Source: Dromiciops gliroides (lineage: Eukaryota; Chordata; Mammalia; Microbiotheria; Microbiotheriidae). Taken from it: a stretch of 64,000 nt of DNA. The stretch covers positions 124,867,897 to 124,931,896 of the forward strand of contig NC_057866.1 in assembly GCF_019393635.1 (NCBI RefSeq), written 5' to 3'. Shown piece by piece: positions 35,080 through 46,479 of this stretch. The notes below the pieces were generated by a model, which worked only from the letters and a program-made list of their open reading frames with translations, was not told where the DNA came from and searched no databases. The translations under genes were made by a program, and so were the position numbers. The first letter of the stretch is position 1. The number at the start of each line of letters is the position of its first letter.

Positions 35080-35530
35080 GCAATGTAGTATATTGGAAAG
35101 ATCACTAGATGTAGAGTCAGAAGTTGTTGTTCAGTAGTTTCAGTTGTTTCCAACTCTTCATGAGTCTATTTGTGGTTTTCTTGGCAAAGATACTGGAGTG
35201 GTTTACCATTTCCTTCTCCAGCTCATTTTACAAATGAGGAAACTGAGGTAAACAGGGTTAGGTGATTTGCCCAGGGTTATTTAGGTAGTAAGTGTCTGAG
35301 GCCAGTTTTGAACTCAGGAAGATGAGTGTTCTTGATTTCAGTCTTGACACTCTATCCACTTCATTACCTAGCTACCCCATAAAGTCAGAAAGCCTGGGTT
35401 TGAATCTTGGATCTATTATTTACTACCTGAGTGAGTGTGAACAAATCACTTCACTTTTTTGGGCTTTAGTCCTTGTCTGTAAAATGAGGGGCGTTGACAG
35501 AATGATCTGTAAGGTCCTGTCTATGGTTCT
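35080..35530 (+). repeat. MIR-type SINE split by an RTE-tailed SINE
   Basis: The left part ends tagatgtagagtcagaa and the right part resumes agtcagaaagcctgggtttg and continues into the MIR core and cttgtctgtaaaatgagggg. Confidence 0.8.
35123..35380 (-). mobile_element. MAR1-like SINE with BovB/RTE-type tail
   Basis: Starts gttgttgttcagtagtttca and includes caactcttcatgagtctat and gatactggagtggtttacca, features of the RTE-mobilised marsupial SINE. Duplication aga/aaagtcagaa at 35113-35122 and 35381-35390. Confidence 0.85.
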
Positions 35531-35594
35531 ATAAGGTTATTTTTGCCTTTAATTTTATAGATTATTTTTATGTTGATGAATTGTTTTTAGAAGA

Positions 35595-35830
35595 CAGCAA
35601 GGAATAATGGATTTTATGATGCACTTGGATTTAGGAAAACCTAAGTTCAAACCCTATCTCTGACACTTAACTGTGTGACTACAGGAAAAGCCTCAGTTTC
35701 CTCATATGTAAAATGAGGATTATAATAACTGTTGTACTTACTCAACTCCCAGGGTTGTTAGGAGGCTCAGATGATACACTGCATAAAGCACTTTGCAAAT
35801 TTTAAATACTTTGTAAATGTCAGTTTTTTT
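35595..35830 (+). repeat. MIR-type old SINE, near full length
   Basis: aacctaagttcaaaccctat, cctcagtttcctcatatgta, cagggttgttaggaggctca, agcactttgcaaattttaaa. Confidence 0.8.
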
Positions 35831-36239
35831 CTAATTTTAATGACTTTCCCTTTTTTCTAAATAGATGCCTGATTATATCTATGCAACATTTCAAAATTAG
35901 CTGTTATGCAGTCATATGGGATTGAAGAGGGGGAGGAGAGAGTTATAATAACAGCTGGTTTCTACACAATTAAATTAATTATCACACAAATGATCAAAAC
36001 AATAGTTAAATGTCCCAAAATACTAAATCTACTGGATCTGGCATTTTCAAAACATATAAACACAGATCTTATCTCAGCTTCCTTCGACTACATTTCCCCC
36101 CAAAATAAAACTTTCTCTTGGCCAGATGAAACATTTTAAAAAGCAAATCAGAATTGGAGAGATTCTTCATTGGGTCAACCAATGATTCATCCAGCATAGT
36201 TTTCTTTCTCTGAGAATGGTATTAAGAAATGGTTTGTGG

Positions 36240-37265
36240 CCAATTCTGATGAGTGTTAGGCTCATTTACTGCCCAGATTAGATAGATTACTCCACCCAGT
36301 TGGGTGTGTGTGTTAGTACCTCCTTGAGGCAGCTCTGATGAGTGTAAGGTCTTTGAGCCTTTTCTGATGAGTGTAAAATTCATTTACTGCCCTGCTCCTC
36401 TTCCATCTCTTCCCCCACTCCATAAGCCTTTTCCTGTTACTTTCAGGTAGGATTTCACCTCTGCCCTTCCCCCTCCCCCAATGCATTCCCTTCAACCCTC
36501 GATTTAACCCTAAAGATGTCATCACCTAACTAGGTGACACAGTGGACAAAGCATCACACCTGGACCCAGGGGGATCCCAGCCAAAACCTGGCCTCAGACA
36601 CAAAACAGTCACCCACTGTATGACCCCAGGTATGTCCCCCATCTCCAATTGTTTATGGTTCTCTAGGGTCTTGTATTTGAAAGTCAAATTTGCCATTCAG
36701 TTCAGGTTTTTTCATCACAAATATCTGAAAGTCTTCTTTTTCATTAAAGTACCATTTTTTCTGCTGAAAGATTATGCTGATTTTTGCTGGGTCGGTGATT
36801 CTTGGTTGTAATCCCATTTCCTTTGCCCTCTGGAATATCATATTCCATGCCCTCTGGTCCTTTAATGTAGAAGCTGCTAGATCTTGTGCTATCCTGACTG
36901 GGGCTTCACAGTACTTGAATTCTTTCTTTTTTGGCAGCTTGCAATATTTTCTCCTTGACCTGAGAGCTCTGGAATTTGGCTATAATATTCCTAGGAGTTT
37001 TCTTTTTGGAATCTCTTTCTGGAGGTGATCAGTGGATTCTTTCAATTTCTATTTTAGCTTCTTCTTCTAGAATTTCAGGGCAATTTTCCCTGAGAATATC
37101 TTGGAAGATGATGTCTAAGATCTTTCCTTGATCATGTTTTTCAGGTATACCAATAATTTTCAAATTATCTCTCCTGGACCTATTTTCCAGTTCAGCATTT
37201 TTTCCCAGAAGATATTTCACATTGCCCTCTTTTTTTTATTCATTTGGATTTGCTTTATTGTGTCT
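36240..37265 (-). mobile_element. ORF1-only L1 (HAL1-like) copy
   Basis: On the minus strand it encodes, with breaks, L1 ORF1: NAELENRSRRDNLKIIGIPE, then HDQGKILDIIFQDILRENCP, then AWNMIFQRAKEMGLQPRITD and KKWYFNEKEDFQIFVMKKPE. After the DPREP stop the 3' region (36530-36650) is SINE-like rather than ORF2. The end holds three tctgatgagtgt repeats (36245, 36334, 36363). Confidence 0.8.
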
Positions 37266-37289
37266 TGATTTCTCATAAAGACCTCAGAA

Positions 37290-38070
37290 TTGGCTCAAGG
37301 AGGGAATAATGTACACACTCAATTGGGTGGAGTAATCCCTCTAACCCTACAGGAAAATAGGAGGGTAAGGGGATAAAGAGAGAGGGGCAAAAGAAGGAAG
37401 GGCAGATTGGGGAAGGGGACAGACTGAAGCAAATCCCTTTTGAAGAGTGATAGGATGAAAGAAAAGGGATAATAGAATAAATATCATGGGGAAGGGAATA
37501 GGATGGAAAGGAAACAGTTAATAATAGTAATCATGAAAAAAGAGAAAAGGGGGAAAAATTGTACAAAAAATATTTGTAGCAACTCTTGGTGGAGGCTAAG
37601 AATTGAGAATCAAGGGAATGTCCATCAATTGAGGAATGATGGAAAAAGCTGTGCTATATGATTGTAGTGGAATGGTGTTATGCTACAGGAAATGACAAAC
37701 AGGATGATCTCTGGAAAAACTAATGAATATCGATATATAGTGAAGTGAACAGAGCTGGGAGGACATTGTGCATAGTGACAGCAGTATTGTTCAATGTGCA
37801 ATTGTGAATGACTTAACTACTCTCAACAATGCAATGATCCAAGACAATCCCAAGGAACTAATGAGGAAGCTTACTATGCACCCCCATAGAAAGAACTGAT
37901 AAAAAGAACACTTGTGGATCATACATATATAACTTGGTTGCGATCTTGTGGAGGGGGGAGGAAAGGGAGGGAGGGAGAGAGAAAAATTTGGAACTCTAAA
38001 TCTTATGAAAATGAATCTTGAAAACTACCCTTACATGTAACTGAACAAAATAAAAATAAATGTTTGCTGC
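37290..38070 (+). mobile_element. L1 3' end
   Basis: A different L1 3' region: gcaaatcccttttgaagagt, gtccatcaattgaggaatga, aagtgaacagagctgggagg, ctaatgaggaagcttactat, running into the purine microsatellite. Confidence 0.75.
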
Positions 38071-38073
38071 TAA

Positions 38074-38231
38074 AAGAAAGAAAGAAGGAAGGAAGGGAGG
38101 AAGGAAGGAAGGAAGGAAGGAAGGAAGGAAGGAAGGAAGGAAGGAAGGAAGGAAGGAAGGAAGGAAGGAAGGAAGGAAGGAAGGGAGGGAGGGAGGGAGG
38201 GAGGGAGGGAGGGAGGGAGGGAGGGAGGGAG

Positions 38232-38325
<94 letters not shown>

Positions 38326-38327
38326 AA
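38074..38327 (+). repeat. Three-phase purine microsatellite on an L1 tail
   Basis: About 254 bp: (GGAA)n to about 38181, (GGGA)n to about 38233, then (GAAA)n to 38327. Open frames of 100-119 codons in it are periodic artefacts. Confidence 0.97.
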
Positions 38328-38549
38328 TGGTTTGTGTCAGGACCTGGTTATCCACTAAAAAGGAAGTATCATTAACCCAGAAGACATCCCTAGTGTCACT
38401 TGATAAGTTGCTATGAATAAATCATGGATACATTTATCTAACCTTTTCTAGACCTTATGTATGCTTTCAGATTGGACCACATAATGAGTTCTATAACTTT
38501 ACTTCTTCCTGCATAAAGCAGTAACTTCTTAAGAACACCTTCTGTATAC

Positions 38550-38740
38550 AGTAGAGAGGCAGCCTGATCTGTTGGGAAGACTCCTAGACTTGGAGTCAGA
38601 AGACTTACTACTTACTGGCTCCATAATATTAAACAAGTCATTTAACTACTGAGCTTCATCCTCATCTGTTAAATGGGGATGATGCTACTTCTTGCTCTTT
38701 AATACTTCATCAGTGCTTTCACTAGTGTGGGCATTCCCTC
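38550..38740 (+). repeat. MIR-type old SINE
   Basis: ctagacttggagtcagaaga, ttactggctccataatatta, catcctcatctgttaaatgg. Confidence 0.7.
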
Positions 38741-39000
38741 CTTTAATGCAGATCACAACCCCTCTATGACTAAGTATAAAGATGGAGTTGCTAAGAATGA
38801 AAAAAACATTACTTTTTAGCTAACCTGGTTAAAAGATTCCTGGAAATCAGGCAACAGCTATATGGGGCTTGTATTCAAAGCTCTTCCAGCTTGGTTGGAT
38901 CTTCCAAATGTATGTATGCTCTGCTAGAATAGCCTTCCAGAGTGTAGGTTCTCCACCACACCACAATTAGTGTCAGAAGCATTTTAGAAAACAATCATGC

Positions 39001-39145
39001 TGGGGTAGCTAGGTGGCGCAGTGGATACAGCACTGGCCCTGGATTCAGGAGGACCTGAGTTCAAATCCAACCTCAGACACTTAACACTTACTAGCTGTAT
39101 GACCCTGGGCAAGTCACTTAACCCCCAACTGCTTCACAGAAAAAA
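39001..39145 (+). mobile_element. Young SINE
   Basis: Duplication aacaatcatgc / aataatcatgc at 38990-39000 and 39146-39156. Confidence 0.93.
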
Positions 39146-39214
39146 AATAATCATGCCACCTACATAATGACAACAGCTTGCTTTTATTTGGCTCCAATTA
39201 TCTACAGATATCTC

Positions 39215-39345
39215 ATTATCCTTACAAGAATCTTGAGTGTAAATATTATTGTCCCCATTTTACAGATGAGGAAACTGAGGCTCAAAAAAGTAACTTGTCT
39301 AAAGTTACATGGTAAGTAAGTGGTAGGACATAGGTGTTCTGGTTA
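39215..39345 (-). repeat. MIR-type old SINE
   Basis: cccattttacagatgaggaa, actgaggctcaaaaaagtaa. Confidence 0.7.
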
Positions 39346-39474
39346 CAAGTCAAATGCTCTTTCTACCACAGTAGGCTCCCTTAACACAGGGTGGTTGTAG
39401 TAAGCACATGCTGTATGACATATAAAATGCTTTGTAATCACAAACCACCATATAAATGCAAGTTCTAACAGTGT

Positions 39475-39665
39475 GGTGTCATGAAAAGGAACCCTGAACT
39501 GGGAATCAGAAAACCTGGGTTCTAGGCTTTGTTCTACCACTTGTGAATTCCACCACTTAAAAGCCATATAACATATGGATAAGTCACTTTACCTAGCTTT
39601 CCTCATCTATAAAGTCAGGGTTGGACTCTCTTATGGTCCCTCCCAATTCTGAAATTCTATAGTTT
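39475..39665 (+). repeat. MIR-type old SINE
   Basis: aactgggaatcagaaaacct, gataagtcactttacctagc, ctcatctataaagtcagg. Confidence 0.7.
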
Positions 39666-39899
39666 CATGAATACTTTTTAGGTAATTTATACTGTAAATA
39701 GCCAAACTGGCCTAGCAGCTGGTCCTATCAAGTTGGTGGAGCTTACCTGCCACCTACCAAGGGAATCTTTTTCCCTGGTTGGGACTATTCTCTTCCCTCT
39801 GAAATTAGGGATGAGGACTGGACTTGTGATTTCACTGATATAAGGAACTTCCAGATGAGGAAATTCCTAACAGTGAAGGTTAGCACTTTCTCCACAATT

Positions 39900-40025
39900 T
39901 TGTCTTAGCATTGAGAGGTCTGGTGACTTACTCAGGATTACACAACCAGAACAAGTCAGAGGCAGGACAAGAATCCAGGTCTTCCTGACTTTGATGTGTC
40001 CACTATGGCTTGCAGCTTCTCCCTC
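39900..40025 (-). repeat. MIR-type old SINE
   Basis: gacttactcaggattacaca and agaatccaggtcttcctgac. Confidence 0.6.
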
Positions 40026-40034
40026 CTGAAATTA

Positions 40035-40195
40035 CTTAGTATTTGTTTATCTTTGTACATGTTACATCCCCCTGGGAAAAACAAAACTCCTATAGGGAAG
40101 GAATTATTTTATTTTTTTTCTTCATATCTCTAGCACCAAGCACAGTGGGTAATAGATGATTAATAAGTGCTTATTTAATTGAATTATGGCATTAA
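40035..40195 (+). mobile_element. L2 3' end fragment
   Basis: ctcctatagggaaggaatta ... atgattaataagtgcttatt. Confidence 0.5.
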
Positions 40196-40689
40196 AAGAT
40201 AATGTCTATACTTCTCTATGCATTTAACTATTAAAGAAATTATATCACTATTCCTCTCAATTGTAATCTTTTCCACTGGAGACTGTTTTGTTTGGGTTTT
40301 TTTCAGGGGCTGTCTATCTTAATTCAGGAGTTTTTCTACTTCTTTGATCAGCTTAGTTGCCTCTCTCTGAACTGTCTCCATCTCTATTATGATTTCCTTG
40401 AGGTGAGGAACAAGAACTACAGTCAGTGCTATAACTGAGGAAAAGATTAAGAACAAGTATTAAGAATTTGTTCCCACCCTTGTGAAGTTTACATGCTACA
40501 CATAAGAACATAGAAAATTTCTAACTTGGTCAGTCAAAAGATATACTCAACCGAATATATATTTCTCTTTACCATATGTACTAAGAAACACTATGGAATA
40601 TGTATAAATTTAAAGATATACCTCAGACATTTTTGAAAAATATGTATGAACCCATGCCCTAGAACTTATAGCAAAAATAACTGGTAGTA

Positions 40690-40868
40690 CAGGGGCAGCT
40701 AGGTGGCAAAGTGGATAAAGCACCAGCCCTGGATGCAGGAGGACCTGAGTTCAAATCTTGCCTCAAACACTTGACATTTACTAGCTGTGCGACCCTGGGC
40801 AAGTCACTTAACCCTCATTGCTCCACCAAAAAAAAAAAAAAAAACCACAACAAAAACAAAAACAAAAA
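40690..40868 (+). mobile_element. Young SINE
   Basis: Duplication aactggtagta at 40679-40689 and 40869-40879; (AAC)-rich tail. Confidence 0.94.
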
Positions 40869-41139
40869 AACTGGTAGTAGCTATATAAATATGGTAGCCA
40901 CTGTGTGAGTGTGTGTGTGTGACAAGAGCTATTCAAATCACTAGAGTTACCAAAGCCAGGTGGACTTAGACTGGAAAGATTTCATGGAGAGTTGTTTTTT
41001 AATCAGAATTATGAAATTATCAATGAGCAAGATTTGGTAAAGAACAAGAGAGAGAGAGAGAGCATACCTTTTATTCGACAAATATGGTTACAATTACTAA
41101 ACCAGGAGAGACAAAGTAGAGGAAAAAGAATTATACAGA

Positions 41140-42300
41140 CCAAGTTTTCTAATTAATACTAATTCAAGATTTTAAACTTTGTGAGGAGACTACTACAAAA
41201 TAGCTGGAAAATAATTTGCTATGACCAAGGTGGGATTATAACAAGGATGCAATCAAGTGCTTCAACATTAGGAAAACAATTAGGATAATTAAACAAATAA
41301 ATAATAACAACAAAATCCATATAGTTATTTCAATTGCTGAAATAACCTTTGAGAAAATAGTAACCCAGGTAACATTGATCTTGATTTGAGAAAATACTGA
41401 TCTCATTTATGTTTTAAGAAAGCATATAAACATGGAAGGCCCTTCTTTTTTTTTTTTTTTTTTTTTAGTGAGGCAATTGGGGTTAAGTGACTTGCCCAGG
41501 GTCACACAGCTAGTAAGTGTCAAGTGTCTGAGGCTGGATTTGAACTCAGGTACTCCTGACTCCAGGGCCGGTACTCTATCCACTTCACCACCTAGCTGCC
41601 CCGGGCCCTTCTTTAATATAACTTGAAGTATTTATCTAAAACCAAGAGCTAGCATTATTTGCAAAAGGGAAACACTAGAGGCTTTCCCAGAACAAGGATG
41701 AATAAAACAAAGATGCCCTATCTTCCCACAGTCATTCCACATATTTCTAAAAATGCTAGCTATAACAATGAGACAAGAAAACAAAGTTGAAAGTATAAGC
41801 ATTGGCAAAGATGAGACTAAAGCATTTCTATTTGCTTGCTGAATAGAATGTTTTAGAGAATCAGTGAAAAAAGTAATTGATGATTGCAGATGGCTTTCTT
41901 AAGAGTTTAGCCACACAAGGGAGGAGAGATATAGTTTGATATCTGGACATGATCAGATCAAGTGAGAATTTTTTGTGTGTCAGGAAGTTTTACATTTCAT
42001 TAAATTTTATAGTAGTTATCCAAAAAAATACTGGAAATGGTTAATAATTTTAGTAAATAATAGGATACAAAATAAATACAGCAAAAACGATTGGTTTTTA
42101 AATATAGTACTAACAACAAGGAGAAAGAAATGATAGTCATCTGAACTTCTTTATTACATGGGAGGGTTCTATTGAGGGGTAGGGAAAGAAATGAACTGGG
42201 ACTGAAGTGAAAAAGGCATTAATGAAATATTAATTTTTAAAAGAAGAGGCAGTTAAATAAATAGGAACACATATGTCAATAAGGTATTTTCTTAACCATT
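41140..42300 (+). mobile_element. L1 ORF2 reverse-transcriptase fragment, heavily decayed
   Basis: Broken-frame translation around 41650-41830 resembles the L1 ORF2 stretch around the GTRQGCPLSPLLFN region and its downstream positions. Near 42060-42110 it resembles the sequence after the catalytic block. A SINE (41449-41603) and a short L2-like piece (about 41885-41995) interrupt it. Assignment tentative. Confidence 0.5.
41449..41603 (-). mobile_element. Young SINE
   Basis: Duplication ggcccttcttt at 41438-41448 and 41604-41614. Confidence 0.94.
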
Positions 42301-42304
42301 TTAC

Positions 42305-42425
42305 TGATAGGATCTAAAATTGGAAGAAACTGTAGGAAACAGCTACTTTTCCCACCCACTTATATTACAAATGAGGAAACTGATGCCCACTGAGGTGAAG
42401 TGATTTGCCTGTGTTACCACCAAAG
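42305..42425 (-). repeat. MIR-type old SINE
   Basis: attacaaatgaggaaactga and aagtgatttgcctgtgttac. Confidence 0.65.
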
Positions 42426-42959
42426 GGACAAAACCCCAACAACAGATACTGATTAATAAGGATTTACTTATTAAACTCATCTTCCTTAAATGTATAAAGT
42501 TCTGTGGTAAGTGGTAAGAGTAGAAAGACCAATGACAACAACAAAAAAAAATAGTCTACACCAAGAAATTTAATAGAGAATAGATTTCCAGGTCAGATAC
42601 TGGAAGAAAATTTGAGGGAAAAGAGATGTTTCTGGAGGAGTATCAAGTGATTTGAGACATTGAGGATTTTAATAGACTATTAGGAAGGGGACTTATTGCA
42701 GGAATGCCTTATAAAAAGGCATGGAGGTGGGAAAAAACCAAATTACATTAGAGAGCAGCTAGCCATTCACTTTGGTTAAAATGAGGACTACATGAAGGGA
42801 GTTTGTGGGAAATAAGGATGGGTGATTAGATTGGCTCTGGATTGTGAAGGTTCTTAAATACAATGTGTTCTTATTTCATCCCATGGGCAAGTAGGAAAAA
42901 TGGGAGGGGTTTTTGAGCCAAGGAGTGTATGGTAACACTTTTGCATTAGGTTCATTGCT

Positions 42960-43115
42960 ATAGCAGTGGAAGTTAAATATAAGGCTATCTAATCCAATCC
43001 CTTCATTTTTCAGTTGAGGAAACAGGTCTAAGGAGGTTATGTGACTTGACCATGTAAATGTTAGGAGTGGGATTTGAACCCAGGTCCTCAGACTACAGAG
43101 TTAGTGTTCTTTCTG
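42960..43115 (-). repeat. MIR-type old SINE
   Basis: ttcagttgaggaaacaggtc, ttatgtgacttgaccatgta, ggatttgaacccaggtcctc. Confidence 0.75.
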
Positions 43116-43281
43116 ATGTACTATGCTGATTATTTTGGTAGCTATGTAAAAGGTATATAGGAGAAGGGAAAGACTGAAGGCAGAGAAACCTGGTGGTGAT
43201 AAGGACCTGGACTAGGGTGGGGAAGTGGTGTAGGAGGGAAACAGTGATATGAAGGAAAAGAAATCAAGAGATTTTGGAGAG

Positions 43282-44085
43282 TTGTGAACTGATCCAACCA
43301 TTCTGGAGAGCAATTTGGAACTATGCCCAAAAGGCTATAAAACTGTGCGTACCCTTTGACCCAGCAATACAACTATTAGGTCTATATCCCAAATATATCA
43401 TTAAAAAAGGGAAAAGGACCCACATGTACAAAAACATCTATAGCTGCTCTTTTTGTGGTGGCAAAGAATTGGACATTGAGGAGATGCCCAACAACTGGGG
43501 AATGGCTGAATAAGTTGTGGTATATTAATTTAATGGAATACTGTTGTGCTATGAGAAATGATTAGCAGGCAGACTTCAGAAAAAACTGAACAGACTTACA
43601 TGGACTGATGCTGAGTGAAGTGAGCAGAACCAAGGGAACATAGTACACGGTCATAGTAACATTGTATGATGATCAGCTGTGACAGACTTACAGCAAGCAT
43701 TATAATGATCCAAGAAAATTCCAAAACACTCCTGATGGAAAATGCTCTCCACATCCAGAAAAAGAACTATGGAGTCACAATGCAGATTAAAGTAAACTAT
43801 TTTCACTTTTGTTGTTGTTGAGGGTTTTTGTTTTGTTTTGTTTCTTCTTTCTTGTGGCTTTCCCCTTTTGTTTTGATTCTTTTCTCACAAAATGACTAAT
43901 GTGGAAATCTGTTTAACATGATTGTACTGTATAGCCTATATCAGATTGCTTGCTGTCTTGGGGAGGGGGTAGGGAAGGGAAAGGAGGAGAAAAATTTGGA
44001 ACTAAAAATCTTACAAAAATGAATTTTGAAAACTATCTTTACATGTACTTGGAAAAATATAAAAGAAAATACTATTTTTAAAAAA
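43282..44085 (+). mobile_element. 5'-truncated L1 insertion
   Basis: L1 3' region from gtgaactgatccaaccattc through tagcaggcagacttcagaaa to the A-rich end. Bracketed by an exact 15-bp duplication agagattttggagag (43267-43281, 44086-44100), so this is a single truncated retrotransposition event. Confidence 0.9.
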
Positions 44086-44269
44086 AGAGATTTTGGAGAG
44101 ACAGTAAAAAAAATACCGGCTGATGATATGAGGACCATGGGAGAGGAGAGAAAAGATTCAGAGGACCCTGAGATCCCAAGATTGGGTTATGGGAAGGTGG
44201 TAATGCCATTAGCAGAAATAGGGAAATTGGTCAAGGGAAGAGTGTTGGGAGGGGGGAGGAAGTGATGGC

Positions 44270-44640
44270 AAATTTATTTTACACATGATTACTTGAAGTT
44301 TTGCATGACTGCACATGTATAACCTATTTCAAAGTGCCTGACTTCTCAGTGAGGAAGGAGGGGAGGGAAAGAATTTGGAACTCAAAATGTTTTTTTTTTA
44401 ATTTTAATTTTTTTATTGTTAGTGAGGCAATTGGGGTTAAGTGACTTGCCCAGGGTCACACAGCTAGTAAGTGTTAAATGTCTGAGGCCAGATTTGAACT
44501 CAGGTACTCCTGACTCCAGAGCCGGTGCTCTATCCACTTCGCCACCTAGCTGCCCCCGGAACTCAAAATGTTAAAACAACAAATGTTAAAAATTGTTTGT
44601 ACATGTAATTGGAAAAAAATTAATATTTACTTTTTTACTT
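44270..44640 (+). mobile_element. L1 3' tail split by a SINE
   Basis: gcacatgtataacctatttc, gaatttggaactcaaaatgt [SINE] ttaaaaattgtttgtacatg. Confidence 0.7.
44392..44557 (-). mobile_element. Young SINE
   Basis: Exact 15-bp duplication ggaactcaaaatgtt at 44377-44391 and 44558-44572, inside an L1 tail. Confidence 0.95.
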
Positions 44641-44659
44641 CTGAAAGAGACAGTGGCAG

Positions 44660-45331
44660 AAACAGAATCTGAGAGCTAGGTTGTTTTGGCTTAAAGTGTC
44701 TTCCTCAGTTTCTGACACAGTGGAAAGAAAATGACATTCATTTGCATCTAAGGGACTGAATCCTCAGCCACATGCCCTCAAAGTGATAGTGAAAACAGAG
44801 ATCCAGCAAATTGGTGATGCTACTCTCACATCTTTGATATAACTTTTTTCTTTCCTTCCAAATTCTTTGCAGGTTCTTTGCGACTCTCACTGGCTCCCTC
44901 CCTTCCCCGAGGATGGGGGACAGGGAAGGTGGAAGAGAGTCTTAAGCAAGCACTACCTCATCCCAGGACAGTTTGGGTTCTTCCACCCTGATTGGCACTG
45001 GCCACTCCAATGGCTGAGATATTCACATGGTCCTCTCTCTTGAATTTCCCTCCATCCCAGTGGCCCACTTGACCCAGCCCAGGCCAATCAAGTCAGCTCT
45101 ACTCAATAAGTAGCTAAAAGCACACACACTGAGCTACAGTAATTCCAGATGGATTTGACATGTAGGACTCTACCTCTGTGTTTACTTAGTGTAGGAGGGA
45201 GGGCAGGGAATGTGACAGGAGCTGCAGCAGTAGCAGCAACAGAAAGAATTGGCTTCTTACCCTTCATCTGAATCAGAATTGCTTCTTCTTCAATAAAGCA
45301 GGCCTGGTTCTATCTTAAAAAAAAAAAAAAA
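44660..45331 (+). other. A-tailed segment with polyadenylation signal, possible retrocopy 3' end
   Basis: AATAAA (45292-45297) is followed about 20 bases later by a run of about 15 A residues (45317-45331), the layout of a reverse-transcribed polyadenylated transcript. The body is single-copy to my eye and has no open frame. I could not find the matching 5' target duplication, so the left limit is arbitrary. A decayed LTR end is an alternative. Confidence 0.3.
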
Positions 45332-45384
45332 GATGGCTTGTGAGGCTACATTTTGAAAGAGGTGGTAATATGTGGGGGGCTGCT

Positions 45385-45745
45385 CTGGTGCAGTGAACCA
45401 AGCATGGATTTAGAGCTAAGTCAGGATGGGGGTTCTTGCTTTGCACTTATCATCTGCCTGACATTATTAGTCTTTTTTTTTTTTTTTGCGGGGCAATGGG
45501 GGTTAAGTGACTTGCCCAGGGTCACACAGCTAGTGTCAAGTGTCCGAGGCCAGATTTGAACTCAGATCATCCTGAATCCAGGGCCGGTGCTTTATCCACT
45601 GTACCACCTAGCCTCACCCCCCCCATTATTGGTCAATTTGCCTCACCTCTCTGGGCCTCAGTTTTGTCATCTGTAAAAATAAGAGGGGGAAGGGGAGCTG
45701 GACTGAACAACCTTTCTTTGAGGTCCCACTCAAGCTTTAAAATCT
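45385..45745 (+). repeat. MIR-type SINE split by a young SINE
   Basis: Left part ends catctgcctgacattatta; right part resumes tgcctcacctctctgggcct and ctcagttttgtcatctgtaa. Confidence 0.75.
45474..45623 (-). mobile_element. Young SINE
   Basis: Duplication cattatt(a/g)gt at 45462-45471 and 45624-45633. It is the last young SINE before the GSX2 interval. Confidence 0.92.
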
Positions 45746-45907
45746 TATTAATTTGGTTGTGTCTTAGGGATCACTCTTTCAGCATTTGGTCACATTCACT
45801 TCTCAGAAAGGTTCAATTCTAGTTTCTTATTTTGGAAAGATTGAACATTTTGGATCAGTCTTGCCTGGAACTTGCCTGGAAAGCTGTTGGGAAATCATCC
45901 CAAGGAG

Positions 45908-46166
45908 AGTCTTCTTGTTGTTCAGTTTCAGTCATGTTCCACTCTTCATGAGCCCATTTGGGATTTTCTTGACAGAGATACTGAAGTGGTTTTCCATTTC
46001 CTTCTCCAGCTCATTAACAGATGAGGAAACCGAGACAAATAGGGTTAAGCAACTTGCCTAGGGTCACATAGCTAGTAAGTGTTTGAGGCTGGATTTGAGG
46101 CTAGATGAGTCTTTCCTGACTCCAGGCCTGGCACTCAATCCACTTTGAAACCCAACTGCCTTCCCA
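45908..46166 (-). mobile_element. MAR1-like SINE with BovB/RTE-type tail
   Basis: gttgttcagtttcagtcatg, actcttcatgagcccatttg, gatactgaagtggttttcca. Older and more diverged than the copy at 35123-35380. Confidence 0.75.
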
Positions 46167-46479
46167 AGCAGAGTACCTTCAGTGAGAAGCAACTTAATGT
46201 AGTCTTCTTGTAACTCTAGTTCCAGCAATGCACAATTAGGTAATTCGGAAGTCCATATTTCTGAAAGGTTGTGCATTGAGAGTTTATTTGTTTCTCTTCC
46301 CATGAAATCAGTCTGGATGAAACTGTTTCTACCTGCTCAATTTCCCAAAGGCAGGAGTGGGAGTTGAAAAGGGTAGGACATGGAGCAAAACCCCTGAACA
46401 GCAGGAAAGAATTCCAAACAAAACAAAACAAAGCAAAACAAAACAAAACTTGTGAGGGAAGAAAAGGCATGAAATTTAG

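Noticed and set aside
38074-38327. CRISPR-like array
   Set aside because: The repeat is a simple tetranucleotide tract with no spacers, in a vertebrate genome.
38060-38416. Three open frames of 103-119 codons on both strands
   Set aside because: They are periodic translations of the tetranucleotide purine repeat and have no coding value.
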